Below, in pieces: positions 51,358-63,570 of a stretch of DNA of 64,000 nt. Each line of letters opens with the position of its first letter. Within the stretch, counting starts at the first letter, position 1. Position numbers and translations under genes: made by a program. The stretch comes from an uncultured Pelagibacteraceae bacterium (GTDB lineage: Bacteria; Pseudomonadota; Alphaproteobacteria; Pelagibacterales; Pelagibacteraceae), in contig CACNAR010000002.1 of assembly GCA_902618485.1 (NCBI GenBank), forward strand, positions 62,001-126,000, given 5' to 3'. The notes under the pieces were generated by a model that did no database searches, was not told where the DNA came from, and saw only the letters and a list, made by a program, of their open reading frames with translations.

Positions 51358-53232
51358 CTAAATCTCCAAATATTTTTTTTGATTAATTGATTGTCTTATT
51401 TCATGTCGATCAATAATAAGTTTAAATAATCTCTTTGCCATTGGAGCAGCGGTTGTGCTTCCGTTACCACCATGCTCCACAACAATACTTAACGCATATC
51501 TTGGATTAACATAGGGACCATAAGCGATATATAAAGCATGATCTCTTTGTTCATAAGGAATTTCAGAAGTTTTTAAATCTAATTCTCTTTCTCTCTCAGT
51601 AATTTTTTTAACCTGGGCTGTACCTGTTTTACCAGCAAATTGATATTTTGGATTATCAATTCTTGATCGATAGGAAGTTCCCATTACTTCATTCGTAGAG
51701 CCAAACATTGCATCTTGAATAATTTTTATATTTCTAGAATCTTTATAAAGAGGTGTGTAATAATCACTTGGCTTTATTTTATCTTTATCATCTATGAGTA
51801 TTTTTGGATATATTTTATATCCACCATTAGCAATTTGTGCTGTCATTAGGCATAATTGTATCGGTGTAGTTTGAATATATCCCTGGCCAATTCCAGTAAT
51901 TATTGTTTCTCCTAATAACCATCCTTTACCTAAAGCATTTTTTTTCCATTGAGTATTTGGTATCAATCCATCTTTTTCAATTTCGAATAAGTTATCAAAA
52001 ACTTTTTTTCCTAATCCAAATTTTTTTGCTGTTTCACTTAACTTATCTACTCCAAGTTTCCTTGCTATCTCATAAAAATAAGTATCACATGACATCTTCA
52101 TAGCGTTTCTAAGGCTAACATATCCATGACCCTCTTTTTTCCAACAATGATAAGTTTGATCATACAATTCAGTTTTTCCAGTACATCTGACAGTAAATTT
52201 TGTATTTATAATTCCGTTTTCTAAAGCTGATAAGGCTACAATGGGTTTCAATGTTGAACCTGGAGAATATCTACCTTGCAAAGTTTTGTTCAATAGTGGT
52301 TTCATTGGATCATTACGGATTATTTGCCAATTATCTTGACTAATACCGAAAACAAACAAATTTGGATCAAATGAGGGAGATGAGTGCATGGCAATAACCT
52401 CACCGGTAAATATATCCATTACACATATAGATCCTGCTTTATCTTTCAATAGTTCGTTTGCTAATTTTTGAATTTCTGTATCAACTGTGAGTTTTAGGGT
52501 TTGACCTTTTTTACCTTTTTGAAACTCAAGCTGACTTATTCTTCTACCATAAGCGTTTACTTCATATCTCTCGATATCATTAGTTCCAATTAATTTTTCC
52601 TCAAAAGATTTTTCTAATCCAATTTTCCCAACTTTAAGACCAGGTACGAAATTTTTTTTTATTAGCTCTGTATTTTCAATGTCCTGTTCATTTGCTTGAC
52701 TAACATAACCAATAATATGAGTAAAATTTTCATTAAAAGGATAATTTCTTGAAATAGAAATAACAGGTTTTACTCCGTTTAAGTCATACAAATGGTTATT
52801 TATTTTTGAAAATTTTTCCCAACTTAAATTATTTGAAACAATTAGGGTTTCCCAAGGTTTACTCTCTTTTTTCTTTTTTAAAACTTTTTTAAACTCTGTG
52901 TCAGATAACTCTAATAAATCTTTTAGCCTATAAATAACATATTTGAAATTTTCTACTTGCTCAGGTATCACGTGCAGCTGATAGGCTTCAAAGTTACCGG
53001 CTATCACATTACCAAAATAATCATGAAACTCACCTCTAACAGGAGCTAATTTCCATTCTCTAATTCTGTTCTTATCCGAGAGTGTAAGATATTTTTTGTT
53101 CTCTTTAACTTGTAGAAAAAACAATCTGCTTATAATTCCAACCATTATAAAAAACTTTAGTGATCCCGTTATGAACATTCTACGATTAATAGAATTTAAT
53201 TTTTTTACGTTATCACTTGATGAATTAATCAT
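51358..53232 (-). CDS. mrdA: Penicillin-binding protein 2 (elongasome transpeptidase)
   Basis: 624 residues: a short cytoplasmic N terminus, one membrane helix (about 25-42), dimerisation/pedestal domain (LAPVRGEFHDYFGNVIAGN, near 76-92), and the transpeptidase domain with SPGSTLKPIVALSALE (active-site Ser, SxxK), SCDTYFYEIARKLG (SxD/N) and KTGTAQVKK (KTG). The GNGSTTAAPMAKRLF end is typical of PBP2. Its start overlaps the mreD stop by eight bases. Confidence 0.96.
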   Translation of the reverse strand: MINSSSDNVKKLNSINRRMFITGSLKFFIMVGIISRLFFLQVKENKKYLTLSDKNRIREWKLAPVRGEFHDYFGNVIAGNFEAYQLHVIPEQVENFKYVIYRLKDLLELSDTEFKKVLKKKKESKPWETLIVSNNLSWEKFSKINNHLYDLNGVKPVISISRNYPFNENFTHIIGYVSQANEQDIENTELIKKNFVPGLKVGKIGLEKSFEEKLIGTNDIERYEVNAYGRRISQLEFQKGKKGQTLKLTVDTEIQKLANELLKDKAGSICVMDIFTGEVIAMHSSPSFDPNLFVFGISQDNWQIIRNDPMKPLLNKTLQGRYSPGSTLKPIVALSALENGIINTKFTVRCTGKTELYDQTYHCWKKEGHGYVSLRNAMKMSCDTYFYEIARKLGVDKLSETAKKFGLGKKVFDNLFEIEKDGLIPNTQWKKNALGKGWLLGETIITGIGQGYIQTTPIQLCLMTAQIANGGYKIYPKILIDDKDKIKPSDYYTPLYKDSRNIKIIQDAMFGSTNEVMGTSYRSRIDNPKYQFAGKTGTAQVKKITERERELDLKTSEIPYEQRDHALYIAYGPYVNPRYALSIVVEHGGNGSTTAAPMAKRLFKLIIDRHEIRQSINQKKYLEI

Positions 53233-53731
53233 TTAGACCTTTTAGATAATATTTAAATAAATAAGCAAAAAACATGTACAAAATAAAAGTAAAAAAAATA
53301 TTTACGAGGTAACTTAAAAGTAAAAGATCATATGAAAAAAATAAAGTCAAAATTGAATAATTTATTGAATTTATCAAACCTATTACTAATAAAAAATAAA
53401 ACCAATCTTTTATTGGATTAGGTCTAATTGTAATATTTCTCAAATAAGATGTCGCAATACAGATTAATATGTAAGATAAGCTACTAATTCCTAAGGGCAG
53501 TCCAACAACTGTATCATTTACTAAGCCCGCTAAAAAAACTAAAAGGTAATCAAAATTTTTGAAATCTTTTAAAGTAAAGAAAAAAATTAGAATAAAAGGA
53601 AAATTGAATGAAAAGTATTTAAGCTTCAAATAATTTAGGTCAAATTCATTTAATACAGAAATGAATAATACCATTATTGGTAAAAAGGAGTAGAATTTAA
53701 AGTAAAATCCTCTTGGTTTAAAATTAGTCAT
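53225..53731 (-). CDS. mreD: Rod shape-determining protein MreD
   Basis: 168 residues, about five membrane helices, low sequence conservation as usual for MreD. The DYLLVFLAGLVNDTVVGLPLGISSLSYIL segment (about 57-85) is the most family-like part (FxxGLxxD....PLG). Identified mainly by position between mreC and mrdA with eight-base overlaps on both sides. Bridges cytoplasmic MreB to the periplasmic wall synthases. Confidence 0.9.
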   Translation of the reverse strand: MTNFKPRGFYFKFYSFLPIMVLFISVLNEFDLNYLKLKYFSFNFPFILIFFFTLKDFKNFDYLLVFLAGLVNDTVVGLPLGISSLSYILICIATSYLRNITIRPNPIKDWFYFLLVIGLINSINYSILTLFFSYDLLLLSYLVNIFFTFILYMFFAYLFKYYLKGLND

Positions 53732-54950
53732 TAGCCTGTCCTTTATTCATCACACAACTTTTGTATTCTGAAGTTCCTACTTCAAAACCGTCATTATTTA
53801 AAAAAGACTTACGACATGTATGACCAAATTTCAAATTCAATCTTAAAAACTCAATTTCATCCAAGTCAATATTGTACTGTGCAATAATTTGTTTCTGATC
53901 ATAAACTTCGTTTCTAAAGTCTACAATTTGTTTATTTAAATTATTAATTTTGATTTTTAATAATTCATTTTCATCTTTAAATTTTAAATTTGTTTGTTCA
54001 ATAATTTTTTTTTCATCTTCTAATATTTGTAATTTTGTATCCGCAGTATTATTTATTTGTGAATTTTCTATTTCAACTTGTTGATCTTCATTCTTAACTT
54101 CAGTCTTGGTAACTAATTCAGCGAAAATATACTTTAATTGACTAAAATCGCTGTAAAAGTCTACTTTAAATCTGTTTGAGCTTCCAGTTACAGCTACGAC
54201 TCTTCCGATAGGAGTTCCACTTTTAAAAATTGCACCAGTACCTGACGTATAAACAATGCTATCCTCTAAATTTAAATTTGAAATACCCTCTCTAGTATAT
54301 TTTATTTCTCCATAGTTCTCACCAGTTCCTGTTATAATTGCTTGAATATTTTGCGGCGCTATCGTTACCGGTACATTGGAATTAAGATCAGATAGTAATA
54401 AAACTCTTGAGGTTTTATAATTTACCTCAACCACTCTACCAACCAAATATGATCTGTCGTAAATGTTAGTGCCAATTTTAATATTATCCTTACTCCCTTT
54501 GTTGATAATAATGCTTTTTAAATATGGGCTATCATGATCAACAATTATTTTGGCTAATAATTTATCTGAACTTAAAGTATAATCATTGATAAGCTCTTTT
54601 AATTCTTCATTTTCAAATTGAGTTATTTTATCTGAGATACTTTTAGACTTTAATTCGTTAAGTTCTTCTTTATTTATTTTATAATTTTGAAAAAAAGTTG
54701 AATATTCTCTTATTTCAAAAAAAGTATTTTTTAAAAAGTTTTCAGGTATTGAAACAATAAAAGATGATCTGTATACTACTTCACTAATTCCTGCCTTTAA
54801 ATACCTTATAAACTTTAAATCAAAACTAGATAAAACAATAATAAAAATAGATATGAAAACTAACGTTAATAACGAAAACTTTTGTTGAGTGCTTTTTTTT
54901 AAAAAAGCAGAACGAATTGCAATTATAAAATCATCTCTGCTAGAGGCCAT
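53724..54950 (-). CDS. mreC: Rod shape-determining protein MreC with long C-terminal extension
   Basis: 408 residues against ~280-370 usual. N-terminal membrane helix at about 25-44, a coiled coil (about 85-112), and the two-barrel periplasmic MreC domain (AKIIVDHDSPYLKSIIINKGSKDNIKIGTNI; VAPQNIQAIITGTGENYGEIKY; GTGAIFKSGTPIGRVVAV) to about residue 285. After that comes an extra ~120 residues: a second predicted coiled coil (about 300-360) and a terminal block with two cysteines and a GFEVGTSEYKSC motif. Scaffold between MreB/MreD and PBP2/RodA. The terminal motif resembles GxxxGTxxYxxC segments seen in other alphaproteobacterial envelope proteins. Confidence 0.9.
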   Translation of the reverse strand: MASSRDDFIIAIRSAFLKKSTQQKFSLLTLVFISIFIIVLSSFDLKFIRYLKAGISEVVYRSSFIVSIPENFLKNTFFEIREYSTFFQNYKINKEELNELKSKSISDKITQFENEELKELINDYTLSSDKLLAKIIVDHDSPYLKSIIINKGSKDNIKIGTNIYDRSYLVGRVVEVNYKTSRVLLLSDLNSNVPVTIAPQNIQAIITGTGENYGEIKYTREGISNLNLEDSIVYTSGTGAIFKSGTPIGRVVAVTGSSNRFKVDFYSDFSQLKYIFAELVTKTEVKNEDQQVEIENSQINNTADTKLQILEDEKKIIEQTNLKFKDENELLKIKINNLNKQIVDFRNEVYDQKQIIAQYNIDLDEIEFLRLNLKFGHTCRKSFLNNDGFEVGTSEYKSCVMNKGQAND

Positions 54951-54953
54951 CTT

Positions 54954-57565
<2,612 letters not shown>

Positions 57566-57582
57566 AAAATTTTCTTTAAGGA

Positions 57583-57610
57583 AATATACAACCTATCGTT
57601 TAGATTGCAA
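57583..57610 (-). promoter_or_regulatory. leuA: Putative promoter upstream of leuA
   Basis: Minus strand TTGCAA (57610-57605), 16-base spacer, TATATT (57588-57583), start predicted near 57576, ~11 bases before the leuA ATG. It sits in the 83-base gap after ilvC, which has no visible terminator. The -35 element is weak. Confidence 0.35.
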
Positions 57611-57648
57611 AATAAATCAACTAAATTAGCTCAATTTGAAACAAGAAT

Positions 57649-58683
<1,035 letters not shown>

Positions 58684-58692
58684 TTAATAAAT

Positions 58693-59241
58693 TTATTTAA
58701 ATATTTCAGAACCTCTAGTCATAGCTATCGCACCCGTTCTTGATGTGCTAATAAGTCCATCTGACTTTAGTTTTTTATTCATTTTATCAATTTCTCTTCG
58801 TAGTGCAGTAATTTGAATTACTACAGATTTTTTTGTTTTATCTAATATTACTGGATTGAAAGTTTTGCAAGCTTTAAGACATTTATCAATTTTGCTTTTA
58901 TTTCCTACAACTTTAAGCAGAGCCATTTCTTTAAAAATGACTTTTTTATCCTCTCGTTTAAAGTCTGCAACTTTGTGAACTGGGACTAATTTCTTCAATT
59001 GTAGTTTAATTTGATCAATTACTTGGGGTGTTCCAGTCGTTACAATAGTGATTCTTGATATATTTTTTGTTGCATCAATCTCCGCCACTGCAAGAGACTC
59101 TATATTGTAGCCTCTGCCAGAAAACAATCCGACTACTCTTGCAAGCACTCCAGCTTCGTTATCTACCCAAACTACAATAATATGTGTACCAGATTTACTT
59201 TTTTTTGTTGGAATATTATAAGCTGATTTCGGGTTTGACAT
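58693..59241 (-). CDS. ilvN: Acetolactate synthase small (regulatory) subunit
   Basis: 182 residues: N-terminal ACT domain (IIVVWVDNEAGVLARVVGLFSGRGYNIESLAVAEIDATKNISRITIV, about 21-66) that binds valine for feedback, and the C-terminal ALS_ss_C domain (VFKEMALLKVVGNKSK onward). Symbol ilvN/ilvH is a naming choice. Start overlaps ilvB stop by one base (TAATG), usual for the pair. Confidence 0.95.
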   Translation of the reverse strand: MSNPKSAYNIPTKKSKSGTHIIVVWVDNEAGVLARVVGLFSGRGYNIESLAVAEIDATKNISRITIVTTGTPQVIDQIKLQLKKLVPVHKVADFKREDKKVIFKEMALLKVVGNKSKIDKCLKACKTFNPVILDKTKKSVVIQITALRREIDKMNKKLKSDGLISTSRTGAIAMTRGSEIFK

Positions 59242-61007
59242 TAAACTAAGGCTTTTCCTTTACCTGTAATTTTATTTTCTTTTTTATCACTTGGCCCTAA
59301 AATCATCTGATTGTGAGGTTTTCCTGATGGTATCATCGGAAAGCAGTTCTCATTTGGATCAACTCTACAATCAAAAATTACTGGACCATTATGCTGTAAC
59401 ATTTCATTTATTTTGAGGTCTAATTCATCTGGATTATCAGCTTTAATTCCTTTACACCCATATGCCTCTGCTAATTTCACAAAATCTGGTAATGCCTCTG
59501 AATAACTTTCAGAATAGTTTTTTTCGTGAAGTAACTCCTGCCATTGCCTTACCATTCCCATGTATTGATTATTCAAAACAAATATTTTAATCGGCAAATT
59601 ATACTGAACTGCTGTTGACATCTCTTGCATAGTCATTAGTACTGATGCTTCTCCAGCAATATCAATAACTAGCTTATCAGGGTGCGCAATTTGAACACCT
59701 ACTGCAGCTGGGAGACCATATCCCATTGTTCCAAGTCCACCAGATGTCATCCATCTATTTGGTTTATTAAATTTATAATGTTGTGCGGCCCACATCTGAT
59801 GTTGACCGACTTCTGTAGTAATAAAAGTGTCTTGATTTTTTGTTAATTCATATAATCTTTGTACTGCATGCTGGGGTTTTATAAACTCTTTACTATTTAT
59901 AAAACCAAGTGAATCTTTTTCTCTCCATTTTTCAATTTTTTCCCACCATTTAGAAACAATTTGTTTATTTGAATTTTTAAAACCGTTTTTATTTTGACTA
60001 ATAGTTTTAACAGCTGCTTTAAGAACCTCGTTTACATCACCTACTATTGCTAAATCAACTTTAATTATTTTATTTATCGAGGATGGATCAATATCAATAT
60101 GAACTTTTTTAGATTTCGGAGAAAACTCGTCTATCTTTCCGGTTATCCTATCATCAAATCTTGCTCCAATATTTATTAATAAATCACAATCATGCATGGC
60201 ATTATTTGCCTCATAAGTTCCATGCATACCAAGCATACCTATAAACTGACTATCATCACCAGGAAAAGCTCCTAAACCTTGTAATGTTGATGTAATCGGG
60301 AAACCAATCATTCTTACGAACTCTCTTAAGGACTCACTTGCCTCTGGGCCAGAATTAATAACTCCACCACCAGTATAAATAACTGGTTTTTTTGCTTTTG
60401 TAATTAAGTCAATTAATTTATTAATTTCCTCTTGAGAAAAATTACTGTGCAATTTTCCATTAGATTTTTTTTCTTTTTTTGGTTTAGTATATTTTGTTTT
60501 TGCAAATTGAATATCTTTAGGAATATCTACTAAAACTGGACCTGGTCTTCCTGTCGTTGCAACTCTAAATGCCTCATGAAGAGTTTTTGACAATTCTTTA
60601 ATATCCTTTACTAACCAATTATGTTTTGTGCATGGTCTAGTGATTCCTGTGGTGTCACATTCTTGAAAAGCATCTGTTCCTATCAAGTGAGTAGGTACTT
60701 GTCCTGAGATACATACTAATGGTACTGAGTCCATATAAGCATCAGTTAGAGCTGTAACTACATTTGTAGCTCCTGGTCCAGAAGTTACTAAAACAACACC
60801 AGGTTTGCCACACGATCTTGCATAACCCTCAGCTGCATGACCAGCTCCCTGCTCATGTCTAACTAATATATGCTTTATAGAAGAATGATTTTTTAATTCA
60901 TCATAAATTGGAAGCACAGCACCTCCAGGATAACCAAAAATAAATTCAACACCTTGATCTTCAAGGCATTTAAAAACAATTTCAGCTCCTGAATATAATT
61001 TAGACAT
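59241..61007 (-). CDS. ilvB: Acetolactate synthase large (catalytic) subunit
   Basis: 588 residues, TPP- and FAD-dependent. N-terminal FIFGYPGGAVLPIYDEL and HEQGAGHAAEGYARS with the TPP-activating Glu (near 52), central FAD domain, and the C-terminal TPP/Mg motif beginning VIDIAGEASVLMTMQEMSTAVQ, where GEASV replaces the common GDGSF, a variant I have seen in alphaproteobacteria. NNQYMGMVRQWQEL follows. Its likely own promoter at 61014-61043 leaves almost no leader. Confidence 0.97.
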   Translation of the reverse strand: MSKLYSGAEIVFKCLEDQGVEFIFGYPGGAVLPIYDELKNHSSIKHILVRHEQGAGHAAEGYARSCGKPGVVLVTSGPGATNVVTALTDAYMDSVPLVCISGQVPTHLIGTDAFQECDTTGITRPCTKHNWLVKDIKELSKTLHEAFRVATTGRPGPVLVDIPKDIQFAKTKYTKPKKEKKSNGKLHSNFSQEEINKLIDLITKAKKPVIYTGGGVINSGPEASESLREFVRMIGFPITSTLQGLGAFPGDDSQFIGMLGMHGTYEANNAMHDCDLLINIGARFDDRITGKIDEFSPKSKKVHIDIDPSSINKIIKVDLAIVGDVNEVLKAAVKTISQNKNGFKNSNKQIVSKWWEKIEKWREKDSLGFINSKEFIKPQHAVQRLYELTKNQDTFITTEVGQHQMWAAQHYKFNKPNRWMTSGGLGTMGYGLPAAVGVQIAHPDKLVIDIAGEASVLMTMQEMSTAVQYNLPIKIFVLNNQYMGMVRQWQELLHEKNYSESYSEALPDFVKLAEAYGCKGIKADNPDELDLKINEMLQHNGPVIFDCRVDPNENCFPMIPSGKPHNQMILGPSDKKENKITGKGKALV

Positions 61008-61013
61008 TTAAGC

Positions 61014-61043
61014 AATCTAGCTGAAGTTGTGCTAATTGGTCAA
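61014..61043 (-). promoter_or_regulatory. ilvB: Putative promoter for ilvB, possibly producing a leaderless mRNA
   Basis: Minus strand TTGACC (61043-61038, five of six to consensus), 18-base spacer, TAGATT (61019-61014). The expected start, about seven bases beyond the -10, falls on the ATG at 61007 itself. No Shine-Dalgarno is visible before the ATG, in keeping with leaderless translation. It lies in the 54-base gap after miaA. Confidence 0.4.
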
Positions 61044-61061
61044 GGTAAAGAAAAAAAATAT

Positions 61062-61970
61062 CTAAATATTTTTGAGAAAGTTGTTTAACTTCTTGTGCTT
61101 GATTTTGTTCCAATCCATCATATTTCCTCTACCCCAAGTAACCTGTCTCTTAGCGTATTGCCTAGTCTTTATTGATATTCTTTCAATAACTTCGCTAATT
61201 TTAATTTTTTTATCAATAAAGTCCTTAATTTCAATTAAGCCTATTGCCTTAGTCGCAGTCCTTTTTTTTGAAACCTTCATTTTCAAAAATCTTTTAACCT
61301 CTAAAATGGCACCTTTGTTGATCATATCTTGAGTACGGTTATGAATCTTATTAACTAGAATATCCCTTGGATAATCGATGTAAATTTTATAAAAGTTTTT
61401 ATCCTCAAATATTGACTTAGTTGACTTAAACCACTCAAGTAATGTTTTTTTGGTAAATAATTTCACTTCATAAGCTCTTATCAACCTTTGAGTATCAGAT
61501 GGATTAACATAATTTAAAATTTCTGGATCAATTTTTTTTAATCTTTGTAGAAAACTTTTATTACCTATAGAACTATTCAATTTCCTAACTTTTTCTCTTA
61601 TTCGCATCGGAATTTTGGGAATATTAACTATCCCATCAGTTAACGTTTTAAAATATAAACCAGTGCCCCCAACTATTATTGGAACATTCTTTCTCTTTTT
61701 AATTTCTAAAATTTTTTTTTTTGCAGCTTTAAGCCATTCTCCAGATGAGTAATTTTCTTTTACAGACTGAAATCCATATAAATGATGCTTAATCTTTTTA
61801 TAATCTTTTTTGGATGGTCTAGCAGATAAAATCTTAAGCTCTTTATATACCTGCATACTGTCGGCGTTTATAATTTCACCCTTTAATTTTTTTGCAAGTT
61901 TTACTGCAAATTCTGATTTTCCTGATGCAGTGGGTCCATAAATTAAAATAATTTTGGATTTAAAATCCAT
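61062..61970 (-). CDS. miaA: tRNA dimethylallyltransferase MiaA
   Basis: 302 residues. Adds the dimethylallyl group to A37 of UNN-reading tRNAs. P-loop ILIYGPTASGKSEFA (about 8-22), INADSMQVYKELKILSARPS with the catalytic Asp, IVGGTGLYFKTLTDGI near 100, PSDTQRLIRAYEV, and the C-terminal RQYAKRQVTWGRGNMMDW that contacts tRNA. The start is three bases after the degP-like stop. Length is normal. Confidence 0.95.
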   Translation of the reverse strand: MDFKSKIILIYGPTASGKSEFAVKLAKKLKGEIINADSMQVYKELKILSARPSKKDYKKIKHHLYGFQSVKENYSSGEWLKAAKKKILEIKKRKNVPIIVGGTGLYFKTLTDGIVNIPKIPMRIREKVRKLNSSIGNKSFLQRLKKIDPEILNYVNPSDTQRLIRAYEVKLFTKKTLLEWFKSTKSIFEDKNFYKIYIDYPRDILVNKIHNRTQDMINKGAILEVKRFLKMKVSKKRTATKAIGLIEIKDFIDKKIKISEVIERISIKTRQYAKRQVTWGRGNMMDWNKIKHKKLNNFLKNI

Positions 61971-61973
61971 AAA

Positions 61974-63392
61974 TTAATCCAACTTAATACCTATATATCT
62001 TCTTTGATTTTGACTATTATAAATAACAAGTAAAATTGTTTTTTGATCACTATTTAAAACTTTTTTTACAACTTCAGATAAGTCATTTATCGATCTTATC
62101 TTTTTCTTTTGCGCCTCTAAAATTATACTATTTAACTCTATAGATCCTTTAAGTGGGCTATCATTTTCAATTTTAGTGATTACCAACCCTGATGTTTGGT
62201 TAGGTAAATTTCTACTTTTAATATCTTCTTTATTAATCAATCTTACATTTATTTTTAATTTGTCAATAAAAGTCTCTTTTGGTAAAGTTTTTTTCTCTGC
62301 TACTTTGAAATCCTCTGAGGTTTCTAATCTACCAAGTGTGATTGTTTTAATTATTTCTTTTTTATTTCGCCAAATTTTTACTTTAACATTTTTTCCAACT
62401 TCTGTTCTAGCTACGATTGTCGGAAGTTCTTTCATCTCTCTTATTTTTTCACCATTGAATTCAATTATGATATCACCTGCCTTTACACCAGCTTTTTGAG
62501 AAGGACTATTTTCAGCAACACTTGCAACTAAAGCACCTCTAGGCTCACCTAAATTTTCGACATCTGCAATTTCTTTTGTAACATCTTGAATTCTAACACC
62601 TAACCAACCTCTTTTAGTTTCGCCAAATTCTACTAACTGATCTATTACAATTTTTGCACTGTTAGATGGTATTGCGAAACCAATACCAATAGAACCACTT
62701 CTTCCAAGAATTGCTGTGTTAATTCCAATTACATCTCCGTTTAAATCAAAAAGAGGTCCACCAGAATTTCCAGAGTTAATCGATGCGTCTGTCTGTATAT
62801 AATCTTCATATCGAGTTAAGCCTAATGAACGATTTCTTGCTGAGATAATTCCAGATGTAACAGTTCCACCAAACCCAAAAGGATTTCCAATAGCTATTAC
62901 CCAATCACCAATTCTTGCTTTATCAGAGTTTCCAAATTTAACTGGGATAAAATTATCTTCAGAGTCTAATTTTAAAACAGCTATATCAGAAAGTGGATCA
63001 GCTCCGATTACCTTTGCTTTAAACTCTTTGTCGCCGTTAACTCTTACAATAATATCCTCTGCATCTTGAATTACGTGGTTATTTGTAACAACTATGCCTT
63101 TTTCATCAATAATAAAACCTGAACCTAGGGCAGCAGACTTTCTTTCTTGGGGAGCTCCAAATTCTTTGAACATATCCTCAAATGGTGAGCCAGGTGGAAA
63201 CTGAAATGGAAAAGGATTAGATTGAGTGGTAACCGTTGTGGTAGTTGAAATATTTACGACTGATGGCATTAATTTTTCTGCTAAATCGGCAAATGATCCT
63301 GGAATTTCCTGTGAAAAAGAGGAAAGTGAATTATTGCATAACAATAAAATAGAGAAAAAAAATACTGTTATTTTTTTTTTAAATCTTTGCAT
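61974..63392 (-). CDS. degP: DegP/DegQ-type periplasmic serine protease (Do family)
   Basis: 472 residues. Signal peptide of ~28 residues ending near SSFSQ-EI. HtrA protease domain: SGFIIDEKGIVVTNNHVIQDAEDI (His ~105), ADPLSDIAVLKLDS (Asp ~138), and INSGNSGGPLFDLNGDVIGIN (Ser ~213). Two PDZ domains follow: RGWLGVRIQDVTKEIADVEN near 265 with GEPRGALVASV, and a shorter second one near 385-470. Its position after hflC and a DUF2065 gene is common in alphaproteobacteria. Envelope protein quality control. Confidence 0.95.
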   Translation of the reverse strand: MQRFKKKITVFFFSILLLCNNSLSSFSQEIPGSFADLAEKLMPSVVNISTTTTVTTQSNPFPFQFPPGSPFEDMFKEFGAPQERKSAALGSGFIIDEKGIVVTNNHVIQDAEDIIVRVNGDKEFKAKVIGADPLSDIAVLKLDSEDNFIPVKFGNSDKARIGDWVIAIGNPFGFGGTVTSGIISARNRSLGLTRYEDYIQTDASINSGNSGGPLFDLNGDVIGINTAILGRSGSIGIGFAIPSNSAKIVIDQLVEFGETKRGWLGVRIQDVTKEIADVENLGEPRGALVASVAENSPSQKAGVKAGDIIIEFNGEKIREMKELPTIVARTEVGKNVKVKIWRNKKEIIKTITLGRLETSEDFKVAEKKTLPKETFIDKLKINVRLINKEDIKSRNLPNQTSGLVITKIENDSPLKGSIELNSIILEAQKKKIRSINDLSEVVKKVLNSDQKTILLVIYNSQNQRRYIGIKLD

Positions 63393-63564
63393 AATAAATA
63401 ATTATAAAACCTATTATCGCAAAAACTAATCCACCAGCCCTAAGTTGTCCTGAGGGAATTAGCTCCAGTTTTTTCAACATACTTTTCATTTTTGATGGAA
63501 ATATGGCATACAACACACCCTCAATAAATAAGAATAGACCAAATGCAATGATCAATTCACTCAT
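63379..63564 (-). CDS. DUF2065 family small membrane protein
   Basis: 61 residues, two membrane helices (about 3-20 and 45-58) separated by a basic loop (FPSKMKSMLKKLELIPSGQLR). LxxEGxxYAIFP and QLRxxGLxxxIxG are DUF2065 hallmarks. Function unknown; regularly encoded between hflC and a degP/htrA gene, as here. It overlaps the protease gene by 14 bases and starts six bases after the hflC stop. Confidence 0.88.
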   Translation of the reverse strand: MSELIIAFGLFLFIEGVLYAIFPSKMKSMLKKLELIPSGQLRAGGLVFAIIGFIIIYYAKI

Positions 63565-63570
63565 TAATAC

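Noticed and set aside
62176-62499. 107-codon + strand frame inside the degP-like gene
   Set aside because: Antisense to the PDZ region of a well-supported protease gene; no start signal or recognisable family.
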